Origin: Muribaculaceae bacterium
GTDB taxonomy: Bacteria > Bacteroidota > Bacteroidia > Bacteroidales > Muribaculaceae
Direction: 5' to 3'
Length of the DNA stretch: 7,638 nucleotides
NCBI GenBank assembly: GCA_029057255.1
Contig: JAICZO010000335.1
Coordinates: forward strand, 1-7,638
Shown here: positions 1-6,422 of the stretch, piece by piece
Numbering within the stretch: position 1 is the first letter of the stretch
How the letters are laid out: every line of letters starts with the position of its first letter
Program-made: the position numbers and the translations under genes
Notes under the pieces: model-generated
The model's database searches: none
What the model saw: the letters and a program-made list of their open reading frames with translations, nothing else
What the model was told of the DNA's origin: nothing

Positions 1-1
1 A

Positions 2-28
2 ATTTCCGATTCAATTGTTAACGGAAAT
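2..28. repeat. 7-bp inverted repeat at the left edge
   Basis: ATTTCCG at 2-8 is the reverse complement of CGGAAAT at 22-28, with a 13-base A/T-rich spacer. It could be a weak operator for a leftward gene beyond the edge or a small RNA stem. Nothing in the sequence decides between these, and a match of this size in A/T-rich DNA could be chance. Confidence 0.35.
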
Positions 29-35
29 CTCAAGC

Positions 36-44
36 GCAAAGGTA
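36..44 (-). promoter_or_regulatory. Possible Bacteroidota -7 promoter box, leftward
   Basis: Read on the minus strand, 44 down to 36 is TACCTTTGC, a full match to the Bacteroidota -7 consensus TAnnTTTGC. A leftward gene would then start just outside the window. I see no TTTG or TTG at the expected 19-21 bases upstream (around 64-67), so support rests on the -7 box alone. Confidence 0.35.
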
Positions 45-60
45 AAAGCTACTAATAATC

Positions 61-82
61 GACGTCCTCCGGACGTCATTTT
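61..82 (+). terminator. Compact hairpin followed by ATTTT, possible terminator
   Basis: GACGTCC (61-67) pairs perfectly with GGACGTC (71-77) across a three-base loop and is followed on the plus strand by ATTTT (78-82). That is a short intrinsic-terminator shape for rightward transcription. Read leftward, the same stem is followed by the A/T-rich GATTATTAG, so it could also help end the HTCS transcript 280-300 bases beyond its stop codon. The U-run is short, so the terminator call is tentative, but the stem is clear. Confidence 0.45.
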
Positions 83-124
83 GGCAACGTAACATCTTAT
101 GTATCTTATATCTATGTGTCTCAC

Positions 125-150
125 GCGGATGTTCGCATCATAACATCCGC
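125..150. repeat. 9-bp perfect inverted repeat (hairpin)
   Basis: GCGGATGTT at 125-133 is the exact reverse complement of AACATCCGC at 142-150, with an eight-base spacer. No T-run follows on either strand, so it is not a classical terminator. It lies in the 3' flank of the HTCS gene, adjacent to a second stem that shares its last two bases, so the two structures would compete or stack. Confidence 0.5.
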
Positions 151-168
151 CATCCATAGACGGATGGC
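149..168. repeat. 7-bp inverted repeat (hairpin)
   Basis: GCCATCC at 149-155 pairs with GGATGGC at 162-168 around a six-base loop. It overlaps the preceding stem at 149-150 and sits directly before the first unit of the G+C-rich tandem repeat. Its role is unknown. It may mark the end of the HTCS transcript or belong to the repeat element. Confidence 0.45.
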
Positions 169-179
169 CGCGGCGAGGG

Positions 180-254
180 GGCGTCCGCCAGAACGCCGAT
201 TATACGTAGCCCAGCCCACCGAAGCGGAGCGGAGGTGTGCCGGGTTAGGTGTGC
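180..254. repeat. G+C-rich repeat, unit 1
   Basis: The unit starts with GGCGTCCG (180-187), contains GCCGATTAT (195-203), and has a conserved core from GCCCACC (214-220) to GGTGTGC (248-254). Within the core, GGTGTGC occurs twice (234-240 and 248-254) around CGGGTTA. GCCCACC can also pair with the first GGTGTGC with one mismatch, giving an imperfect stem with a purine-rich loop. Unit 2 repeats this order. It resembles an intergenic repetitive element of REP or MITE style, but genome-wide copy number cannot be seen from here. Confidence 0.65.
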
Positions 255-266
255 AATCGCGGGAGA

Positions 267-336
267 GGCGTCCGAAGGCCGCCGATTATTCCCGGCCCAC
301 CGATGCGGAGCGGAGGTGCGCCGGGTTAAGGTGTGC
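267..336. repeat. G+C-rich repeat, unit 2
   Basis: This is an imperfect direct copy of unit 1. GGCGTCCG recurs at 267-274 (offset 87), GCCGATTAT at 281-289 (offset 86) and the GCCCACC-to-GGTGTGC core at 295-336 (offset 81-82). Differences in the core are A to T at 304, T to C at 319, and one extra A giving GGTTAAGG. The one mismatch in the GCCCACC/GGTGYGC stem is kept at the same position although the base changed. A third unit seems to begin as GGGTGAGGCG at 343-352, just before the HTCS stop codon. Confidence 0.65.
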
Positions 337-364
337 CCGCGTGGGTGAGGCGCTACAACCATAC

Positions 365-3300
365 CTACGCATCGTCTGTCACGCCACCTTTTTTGGCGTA
401 ATCGGAGGGATTGACCCCGAACTCGTCGCGGAAACATTGCCGGAAGTAGGGTGTGCTGTTTATGCCGACCTTGAACGATATCTCCGATATGGTGAGCTTG
501 CCCTCGGTGATGAGCCGCGCGGCTATCTGCATGCGTACCTTGCGGATATACTCGTTGGGCGACAGGCCGGTGAGTGCTTTGACCTTGCGGTAGAGGGTGG
601 CTCGCGACATACACAGGCTGTCGGCAAGGAACGATACGTCGACGCTCTCGGAGCTGATATTGCCTTCGACCGACGCATGGAGCTTGTCGAGGAAGTCTTT
701 GTCGAGAGGATTTATATCCGGGACGTGCGAGGGCTCCTCGGGCTGCGCTACAGCCTGTGCCACGGGCCTTGGCATCTCGGGAGCACGCATCGAGGCGAGT
801 CGCTCGCGCTCACGCAGTATGTTGTTGACCCTGCTTATGAGCAGTCTCGAACTGAAGGGCTTGGTGAGATACGAGTCGGCGCCAGAGGCATAGCCCTCCT
901 CCCGGTCGGGCTCCGAGTCCTTGGCCGTGAGGACTACGACGGGTATGTGGCAGGTCTGCAGGTCGTTCTTGAGTCTGCGGCACATCTCCAGGCCGTCCAT
1001 GACAGGCATCATGATGTCGGTTATGATGATGTCAGGAAGCTCGGCACGCGCCATCTCGAGACCCGCCTTGCCGTCGGCTGCGGTCTTGATGTCGTAGAGG
1101 TCGGTGAAGGTGTCGGCTATGTATTCGCGCAGGTCTTCATTGTCCTCTACCACAAGCACCACGGGGCGGTTGCGCTCCGACGACTGTTCCTCACGCTCGA
1201 CAGAGTCCTCGCCGCGCACTTCAGAGCCATCGGCGTCACCGCCGCCGAGGTGTATGGCCTCGGGGTACTGCTCGTCGACAAACAGACGGAGCACGAAGGA
1301 GGTACCCTCGTTGAGCTTGCTGCTCACGCTTATGCTGCCGTGGTGCAGGTCGGTAAGGTTCTTGACCAGAGCGAGACCGATGCCGGTGCCTGACGCCTGG
1401 TGAGGGCCGCGCTCCTGGTAATAGCGGTCGAATATCCTCGGCAGCACATCGGGGCTTATGCCGTAGCCCGTATCGCTGACGCTTATTTCTACGACAGGAC
1501 GTCCGGTAGCCTCGTCGACAGCCTCGCAGGCACGGATAAGTATCCGTCCTCTGTAGGTGTACTTCAGGGCATTGGAGATGAGATTGTCAAGAATCATTAT
1601 CACGGCCTCCTTGTCGTGTGTTATCTCGATGCACTCGGGGGTGACTTCGATGTCGATTGCCACGCGCGAGTCATTGAGCAGCTCCTTGTACTTGAGCGCA
1701 GCCTCATAGACCGTCGTGGCTATATTCTGCCGGCGTACGCTCAGACGCTTGTTGCTCGTCTCCGACTTTCTGAACTCGAGCACCTGATTGACGAGGCCGA
1801 GGAGCTTGTTGGCGCTGCGGTGGATGACAGTAAGGCGGCGGCGGTCACGCTCGTTGAGAGAGTTGTCGCGCAGGGTATCCTCGAGGGGACCGACGATAAG
1901 TGTCAGCGGTGTGCGCAGCTCATGTGTCACGTTGGTGTAGAAACGCATGCGCTCGTCGGCCAGCTCGCTGTCCTGCACACGCTGCTTCTTCTCGAGATTG
2001 TACAGGGCCTCGGCACGCACACGGCGCCGATAGACATACAACACGAAGAGTACGAGAGCCAGCGACACAATCACATATATCGTCTTGGCCCACCACGTGA
2101 GCCACAGCGGCGGCGTTATCGTTATACTGACGACGGTGGCCGTATCGCTCCACTGCTGATTGCGGATGCGGGTGCGCACTTCGAATCTGTAGTCGCCCGG
2201 AGGCAGGCTGCGGTAAGTTATCGTATTGGTGCCGTTGGCAAACCAGTCCTTGTCGAAGCCGCGCAGACAGAAGCTGTACTCTACCCTTTCGGCAAGAGCA
2301 TGATTGCCGACATTGACCGTGAGGCTCAGCGTATTGTAGTCATAGCCAAGGGTGTAGCCACTGTCCTCGCCAAGCTGTCCGAGGACGGCGAAGCTGAGCA
2401 CATCCTCCTCCGGCCCGTAGACGGTGAGGTCGGTCACTATCGCCGGGGGCGCATCGGCCGAGGCCAGCACCTCGCGCGGATTGAAGCGGCAAAGACCGTT
2501 GAGCGCGCCGAAGACGAGGCTGCCGCCCGGCTCGACGGCCATACAACCGGGCTTAAAAGCGCCCTGCGGCATATTGTCGACATGCGAGTAGCTTGCCACG
2601 GTGTCGTCGTCGACATAGCTTATGCCCTTGTTGGTACTCACCCATATACCGCCTGACAAGTCCTCGGCCACGGCGCTGACAAAGCCGTTGGCGAGGCCGT
2701 CGGAGGTGCGGCGGACAGTATAGACGGTGTCGGTCGGCGAGTTGAAACATACGAGACCCTCGCCGGTGCCGACCCATGTCCGGTCGTGCGAGTCCATGAA
2801 GATGTCGTTCACCGTGTTGGACGGGAAACCGTTTTCGATATTATACAGCCTGAGGAAAACACCGTGGGAGTCATACACCATCATGCCGCTGCCGAAAGTG
2901 CCGAGCCAGAGCCTGCCGTGGCTGTCGATGGCGAGCGTGCGTGCCAGCGGCACATACATGCTGCCCAAGGTGCGCATGGTCGAAGTCGAGATGTCGAATA
3001 TGCCCTGCGTGGTCACAGCCACGAGAGTGTCGCCCCTGAGAGTGAGGTCGCGCACGTCGTAGTCGTTGCGGCCGTCGACAGGCACGCTGGCAAAGGTACC
3101 TTTGGCGGCATCGTACCGCACCAGACCGCCGTTGAAGACCCCGAACCACAGGTTGCCCGCGTCATCGCGCAGTGCCGCCTGCAGGTGATTTGCCGAGCGG
3201 TTGCCGCCGGGGTACTTGTACTCGGCCACACGGCGTCCGTCGCTGAAGACGTTCAGACCGCCGCCGTCGGTGCCCACCCACAGCCGGCCGTCGGCATCCA

Positions 3301-4438
3301 CCACGACGCAGCTCGCCGTGCGGTTGGTCATCGAGTGATATACGCCGCCCTCGGGGCTGTAGCCGTAGAGGTCGAAGAGCGGCGGTATGGCAGGCAGGAA
3401 ATCGACACCGCGCCCCCACACACCGGCCCAGATGTTGCCGTAGGAGTCACGGGCAAGAGCCTTGATGGTTGACTCCTCGAGAGCCGTGCCTATATGCGCG
3501 CCTCTCATGTCGGGACGGCGCACCACGGCGTTGTCGAAGCCGTTGCCGAGATCGACTTCGAAGAGACCCTCGAACTCCGTGGCCACAAGCAGGCTGCCGT
3601 CGTCCTTGCGGATGATGTCGAACACCGTTGCCTTGCCGAGCTCCGGGTCGGCTATCGGGCGGAATGTGCGCCGTGTGCCGTCGAAGAGCGCCAGGCCGCA
3701 GTCAGTGCCCACGAGCACATCCTTGCCGCTCAGAGGCAGCAGTGCGTAGACCGACTTACCCGGGATGGCATCGGGGTTCGACGGGTCGGGCGAATAGACC
3801 GTAGCCCGCCTGTTCTTCATCGACACCACCGTCATGCCGCTGTTCTTGCATCCCACATATATTATATCGCTGTTGCCGCCGTCGGCGACGGTCCACACTC
3901 GCGTGTCGGGCATACCGTCGACGCACTTCGTGTTGAAGTGGCGGAAGCTGCCTGTGGCGGGGTCGAAGAGATCGACGCCGTGCCAGTATGTGGCCAGGAG
4001 GAGCTTGCCGTCGGATGTCGGGCTGATTTTCGTAATATCGTCGGTAACGAGCGACGACGGGTCGGACTCGTCATGGCGGTATACGGTCACCTTACCTGTG
4101 CTGTAGTCAAAGGCGTTCAGTCCCGCACGCTGCGTGCCTATCCACATCACCGGCTCCACGGGGTCATCGAAGAGCGAGTTCAGCTCATTGCCGCTTAGCG
4201 CATAGCCGCCGTCCTGGCCGTCTTCCTTATATATCGGTATGAACCTCGACCCGTCGAAGACATTGAGACCGTCCTCGGTGGCCACCCATATGACACCTCG
4301 CTTGTCCTGCGCAATACTTGTCACATAGCAGTTCGACAGTCCCGAACCTATGCCGAGAGATATGCCACCGGCCGCGTGAGCCGTCAAGGCCACACAGCAC
4401 AGAAGAGTTACTAAGGTCGAAATTAATAGATTTTTCAT
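365..4438 (-). CDS. Hybrid two-component system (HTCS) sensor kinase / AraC-type regulator
   Basis: Single-polypeptide glycan sensor and transcription activator (1357 aa) anchored in the inner membrane. Residues 1-22 form a signal peptide ending AHA. Fourteen Reg_prop-like blades (motifs such as IWVATEDGLNVFD at 50-62 and LWVGTDGGGLNVF at 386-398) span about 40-655, enough for two seven-bladed periplasmic propellers. A Y_Y_Y domain (about 690-775) and one membrane helix (about 780-803) follow. The kinase has its phospho-acceptor at His839 (THELRTPL), N-box NLISNALKY (952-960), DTGYG (989-993) and GTGIGLAL (1017-1024). The receiver has Glu1098/Asp1099, phospho-acceptor Asp1141 (DIMMP), Thr1171 and Lys1193. 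After an Ala/Pro-rich linker, an AraC-type double helix-turn-helix covers about 1256-1349. All key residues are present, so the protein looks functional. Length and domain order are typical of Bacteroidota HTCS proteins. It is divergent from the lipoprotein/SusC operon, its likely target. The ligand cannot be read from the sequence. Confidence 0.97.
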   Translation of the reverse strand: MKNLLISTLVTLLCCVALTAHAAGGISLGIGSGLSNCYVTSIAQDKRGVIWVATEDGLNVFDGSRFIPIYKEDGQDGGYALSGNELNSLFDDPVEPVMWIGTQRAGLNAFDYSTGKVTVYRHDESDPSSLVTDDITKISPTSDGKLLLATYWHGVDLFDPATGSFRHFNTKCVDGMPDTRVWTVADGGNSDIIYVGCKNSGMTVVSMKNRRATVYSPDPSNPDAIPGKSVYALLPLSGKDVLVGTDCGLALFDGTRRTFRPIADPELGKATVFDIIRKDDGSLLVATEFEGLFEVDLGNGFDNAVVRRPDMRGAHIGTALEESTIKALARDSYGNIWAGVWGRGVDFLPAIPPLFDLYGYSPEGGVYHSMTNRTASCVVVDADGRLWVGTDGGGLNVFSDGRRVAEYKYPGGNRSANHLQAALRDDAGNLWFGVFNGGLVRYDAAKGTFASVPVDGRNDYDVRDLTLRGDTLVAVTTQGIFDISTSTMRTLGSMYVPLARTLAIDSHGRLWLGTFGSGMMVYDSHGVFLRLYNIENGFPSNTVNDIFMDSHDRTWVGTGEGLVCFNSPTDTVYTVRRTSDGLANGFVSAVAEDLSGGIWVSTNKGISYVDDDTVASYSHVDNMPQGAFKPGCMAVEPGGSLVFGALNGLCRFNPREVLASADAPPAIVTDLTVYGPEEDVLSFAVLGQLGEDSGYTLGYDYNTLSLTVNVGNHALAERVEYSFCLRGFDKDWFANGTNTITYRSLPPGDYRFEVRTRIRNQQWSDTATVVSITITPPLWLTWWAKTIYVIVSLALVLFVLYVYRRRVRAEALYNLEKKQRVQDSELADERMRFYTNVTHELRTPLTLIVGPLEDTLRDNSLNERDRRRLTVIHRSANKLLGLVNQVLEFRKSETSNKRLSVRRQNIATTVYEAALKYKELLNDSRVAIDIEVTPECIEITHDKEAVIMILDNLISNALKYTYRGRILIRACEAVDEATGRPVVEISVSDTGYGISPDVLPRIFDRYYQERGPHQASGTGIGLALVKNLTDLHHGSISVSSKLNEGTSFVLRLFVDEQYPEAIHLGGGDADGSEVRGEDSVEREEQSSERNRPVVLVVEDNEDLREYIADTFTDLYDIKTAADGKAGLEMARAELPDIIITDIMMPVMDGLEMCRRLKNDLQTCHIPVVVLTAKDSEPDREEGYASGADSYLTKPFSSRLLISRVNNILRERERLASMRAPEMPRPVAQAVAQPEEPSHVPDINPLDKDFLDKLHASVEGNISSESVDVSFLADSLCMSRATLYRKVKALTGLSPNEYIRKVRMQIAARLITEGKLTISEISFKVGINSTPYFRQCFRDEFGVNPSDYAKKGGVTDDA

Positions 4439-4458
4439 AGTACCGGTCTATTTCTGCT

Positions 4459-4489
4459 CAAAGATAGCATAGAATAGGTCAATCAGCAA
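4459..4489 (-). promoter_or_regulatory. Promoter of the HTCS gene
   Basis: On the minus strand TATCTTTG (4466 down to 4459) matches the Bacteroidota -7 box TAnnTTTG. A TTG (4489-4487) lies exactly 20 bases upstream, within the usual 19-21 spacing. Transcription would start around 4450-4455, leaving a leader of only about 12-17 bases before the ATG at 4438-4436. No Shine-Dalgarno sequence is visible, as is common in this phylum. Confidence 0.6.
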
Positions 4490-4514
4490 CACTAAGCGCG
4501 GAATAAATGCCTGT

Positions 4515-4543
4515 TGACTCATTTATGACTCAATAATGATTCA
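4515..4543 (+). promoter_or_regulatory. Candidate operator: three TGAYTCA motifs with 11-bp period
   Basis: TGACTCA (4515-4521), TGACTCA (4526-4532) and TGATTCA (4537-4543) are separated by TTTA and ATAA, so each begins exactly 11 bp after the last, about one helical turn. Each heptamer is itself a near-palindrome. The array ends 30 bases before the rightward -7 box at 4574, so it would lie roughly at -45 to -75 from the expected start site, a normal place for an AraC-type activator. The AraC domain of the divergent HTCS is the obvious candidate ligand, by inference. The array lies between both promoters, so it could also affect HTCS expression. Confidence 0.65.
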
Positions 4544-4551
4544 AAAAAGAC

Positions 4552-4582
4552 CTGTTTGTCGGGTAACATTTCTTAACTTTGC
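4552..4582 (+). promoter_or_regulatory. Promoter of the lipoprotein/SusC operon
   Basis: TAACTTTGC (4574-4582) is a perfect match to the Bacteroidota -7 box. The -33 region is weak: CTG at 4552-4554 has the right 19-base spacing, while a better TTTG at 4555-4558 is only 15 bases away. A poor -33 element is consistent with dependence on an activator bound at 4515-4543. Transcription starting near 4588 would give a leader of about 80 bases before the ATG at 4670. That leader ends A/T-rich and has no Shine-Dalgarno sequence. Confidence 0.7.
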
Positions 4583-4669
4583 GCATCTCTTGGCATATCT
4601 GCGGACAACGCGATGCAGGCCGGAGTCTTCAATACTGAATATTCAACAACTTTACCTAATCTAATATCT

Positions 4670-6328
4670 ATGAATTGCAAACATGCGTGCCTTTTAGGCT
4701 TGCTCGCAATGTCGGCTATGCCTTTCACATCGTGCAACGATGACAACGACTGGCCTACCGTCGACGGTGCAGAGCCGACAGTAGCTATTGCTACGGACCA
4801 TGTGATGACCGAAGCCGGAAAGTCAGTCACTTTCGCAGGCAAAATCACCGATGCCGACGGCATCGCCTCAATCAACCTGCTTTGCCCCGAGTTGCAGCTT
4901 GACAAAACCATCGACATCATCTCAATCTACGGCGAGCCCCTCAAGGAGTATGACCTGGACTATCAGTTCAAAATCCAGGACAACGAGACGGGCGACAAAT
5001 TCGACGTGCTCGTCACCGTCACCGACGTGGCCGGCAAATCCTTCACCACAAAAGTGCTCGTCACGATGGACGGCGACTTCTCGGCACCCGTCTTCGAGGC
5101 CGCTCCCGACAGCGAGATTACGGTGCTGATCAAGGCCAACACAATGTTCAACCTTAAATTCACCGCCACCGACAACCGCGCTATCGACTACATCAACGTC
5201 GATGTCGAGGGCGTCAGCGGCTTCCCCGTCCGCATCGAGGGCGAAGGCAAGAACCGCGTGGAGTACGAGCAGAAGCTGCCCCTCCCCGCCGCTGCCGCAT
5301 CGTACAACCTCACCATAACAGCCTACGACAAGGCAGCCCAGGACGGCGAGGTACGCAGCACTTCGGTCACATCCACCATCAAGGTGTCGGAGCTGCCTGA
5401 CTTCGCCAACATGTACCTTGCCGACGTGGCCACTGCCGCCGAGCTCAACAGCGACATCTTCGGCGTGCCTATGGTGGTCGACCACGTGGCGCCCTACACC
5501 TACCGCGCACGTTACTTTAATGAAAAGGCCGGCACCGAGATCTGCTTCATCCCGCAGAAGACAGACTTCACGCCCATCTGCTTCGGCCCCGACCCCTCCG
5601 ACCCGACCATCCTCGGCGACGACCCCGAGACAGTAGGACGCATCAAGCTCGACAAGGCCGGCGTATACTACGTCATTGACTTCAACATCAGCACCGGCAG
5701 CTACAAGCTCGACACATACACCATCGACGAGGCCATCGACCCCGTGATGCACATGCACTACGGCCAGGACGACATCAACACATGGTTCGAGTGGACCAAC
5801 CTCAACGACATCTGGTGGCAGGAATTCTTCTTCGGTCCCTTCAACAGCTGGGGCGACGGCGACGACAAAGACAAGAGCGTCGTATCGCGCATGGAGCAGA
5901 GCAAGACCAACCCCCACGTCTACACTCTCGAGGGCTGGAAGCTCAACGCCGGCGATGAACTCAACTTCATCCTCCACTGCTGGCACATCAAGGGATGGTG
6001 GAACGTCGTGACCTGGCGTGGCGACGACGAGGCCGACCCCAGCCGCTTCTCATACTACGGATGGTACCAGCGCGAGACTCCCCACTTCGAAAGCAACGAA
6101 GACTACTTCAAGTGGAAATATATCGACGTTGACCCCGAAGAATACAAGTTCATGTATCCCGGCGCACCCGAGTTCGACCTCAACAAGTGGGCCGAGGGCA
6201 ACTCCGAGGACTACCGCAAGAACTGGGTAGCCGACAAGTGGACCAAGCCCACAGTGAAGGTAAGCGGCACATACCGCCTCGTATTCGACGCTCACCTGGA
6301 GCGCGCCAAACTCGTACCCGCTGAATAA
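4670..6328 (+). CDS. SusE/SusF-like surface glycan-binding lipoprotein (putative)
   Basis: Lipoprotein of 552 aa. The start at 4670 gives a clean signal peptide ending in a lipobox (FTSC, Cys22). An in-frame ATG at 4613 would add 19 residues that disrupt it and would lie deep in the leader. Residues after Cys22 are acidic (NDDND), which fits the Bacteroidota signal for export to the outer face of the outer membrane. Two Ig/cadherin-like beta modules follow (about 35-134 and 138-240, each with ITDADGIAS- or TATDNRAID-like turns). A first SusE/F-like beta-sandwich (about 247-352, ending GVYYVIDF...YKLDTYTI) and a larger aromatic-rich module (about 372-551, ending GTYRLVFDAHLERAKL) come next. 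The last region carries 15 Trp in about 153 residues, suiting sugar stacking. By inference it binds polysaccharide at the cell surface and works with the SusC encoded 94 bp downstream. Resemblance to starch-binding SusE/F is by overall pattern, so the exact family and substrate are uncertain. Codons are strongly C-ending, as expected for high expression. Confidence 0.8.
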   Translation: MNCKHACLLGLLAMSAMPFTSCNDDNDWPTVDGAEPTVAIATDHVMTEAGKSVTFAGKITDADGIASINLLCPELQLDKTIDIISIYGEPLKEYDLDYQFKIQDNETGDKFDVLVTVTDVAGKSFTTKVLVTMDGDFSAPVFEAAPDSEITVLIKANTMFNLKFTATDNRAIDYINVDVEGVSGFPVRIEGEGKNRVEYEQKLPLPAAAASYNLTITAYDKAAQDGEVRSTSVTSTIKVSELPDFANMYLADVATAAELNSDIFGVPMVVDHVAPYTYRARYFNEKAGTEICFIPQKTDFTPICFGPDPSDPTILGDDPETVGRIKLDKAGVYYVIDFNISTGSYKLDTYTIDEAIDPVMHMHYGQDDINTWFEWTNLNDIWWQEFFFGPFNSWGDGDDKDKSVVSRMEQSKTNPHVYTLEGWKLNAGDELNFILHCWHIKGWWNVVTWRGDDEADPSRFSYYGWYQRETPHFESNEDYFKWKYIDVDPEEYKFMYPGAPEFDLNKWAEGNSEDYRKNWVADKWTKPTVKVSGTYRLVFDAHLERAKLVPAE

Positions 6329-6349
6329 GCGCCTTAAAACAGACCATCA

Positions 6350-6398
6350 GTGCCGGGGTGTCAGACGCTTCTGATACTTCCGTCGGACACTCCGGCAC
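6350..6398 (+). promoter_or_regulatory. Strong intercistronic hairpin between lipoprotein and SusC genes
   Basis: GTGCCGGGGTGTC (6350-6362) pairs with GACACTCCGGCAC (6386-6398): 13 bp with one G-U. After a single A-G mismatch, GACG (6364-6367) pairs with CGTC (6381-6384) around a 13-base loop. No U-run follows. The next bases are ACACCTTACC, then an A-rich stretch reaching the SusC ATG at 6423, so a simple intrinsic terminator is unlikely. It may stabilise or delimit mRNA ends and set the lipoprotein-to-SusC expression ratio, or act as an attenuator. No -7 box is visible in the gap, so both genes probably share one promoter. Confidence 0.6.
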
Positions 6399-6422
6399 AC
6401 CTTACCTATAAAAACTGACAAA

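Larger units (their letters stand above)
1..364. other. Gene-free, repeat-rich intergenic region downstream of the HTCS gene
   Basis: No coding region is convincing here. Reading frames that enter it are extensions of antisense frames over the HTCS gene and have low-complexity Arg/Pro/Ala-rich sequence. The left 120 bases are A/T-rich and hold an inverted repeat, a compact hairpin and a possible leftward promoter box. ATCTTAT also occurs twice close together (94-100 and 103-109). From about 125 the composition becomes G+C-rich, with two further hairpins and two imperfect repeat units, listed separately. The HTCS stop codon (TAG on the minus strand) lies at 365-367, so this is the 3' flank of that gene. 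Confidence 0.75.

Noticed and set aside
180..352. CRISPR array
   Set aside because: There are only two full units and they are imperfect. The sequences between the shared blocks are themselves similar, the period drifts from 81 to 87, and no cas genes are present.
116..2656. Two long plus-strand open frames nearly end to end (116-1393 and 1400-2656, over 400 codons each)
   Set aside because: Both lie antisense to conserved kinase, receiver, AraC and propeller motifs of the HTCS gene. Their translations are rich in Arg, Gly, Val and His with no recognisable domain, and they have no plausible promoter. G+C-rich codon bias on the coding strand commonly opens such antisense frames.
4479..4485. 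TCAATCA as a fourth operator copy
   Set aside because: It resembles TGATTGA on the minus strand but differs from TGAYTCA, and its centre is 36 bp from the first motif, out of the 11-bp phase.
4613..4669. Upstream in-frame ATG as start of the lipoprotein
   Set aside because: It would add 19 residues ahead of a good lipoprotein signal peptide, and it lies only about 25 bases from the expected transcription start. The ATG at 4670 gives a standard signal with Cys at residue 22.
4922..5986. Minus-strand open frame of 354 codons opposite the lipoprotein gene
   Set aside because: Its translation is a Val/Glu/Asp/Gly-rich string, the direct shadow of GAC/GTC/CTC-type codons on the coding strand. 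It has no signal, domain or promoter, and the sense frame is a clear lipoprotein.
6350..6398. Intrinsic terminator ending the lipoprotein transcript
   Set aside because: The stem is strong, but no U-run follows it on the plus strand. The downstream susC gene has no promoter box of its own in the gap, so complete termination here would silence it.
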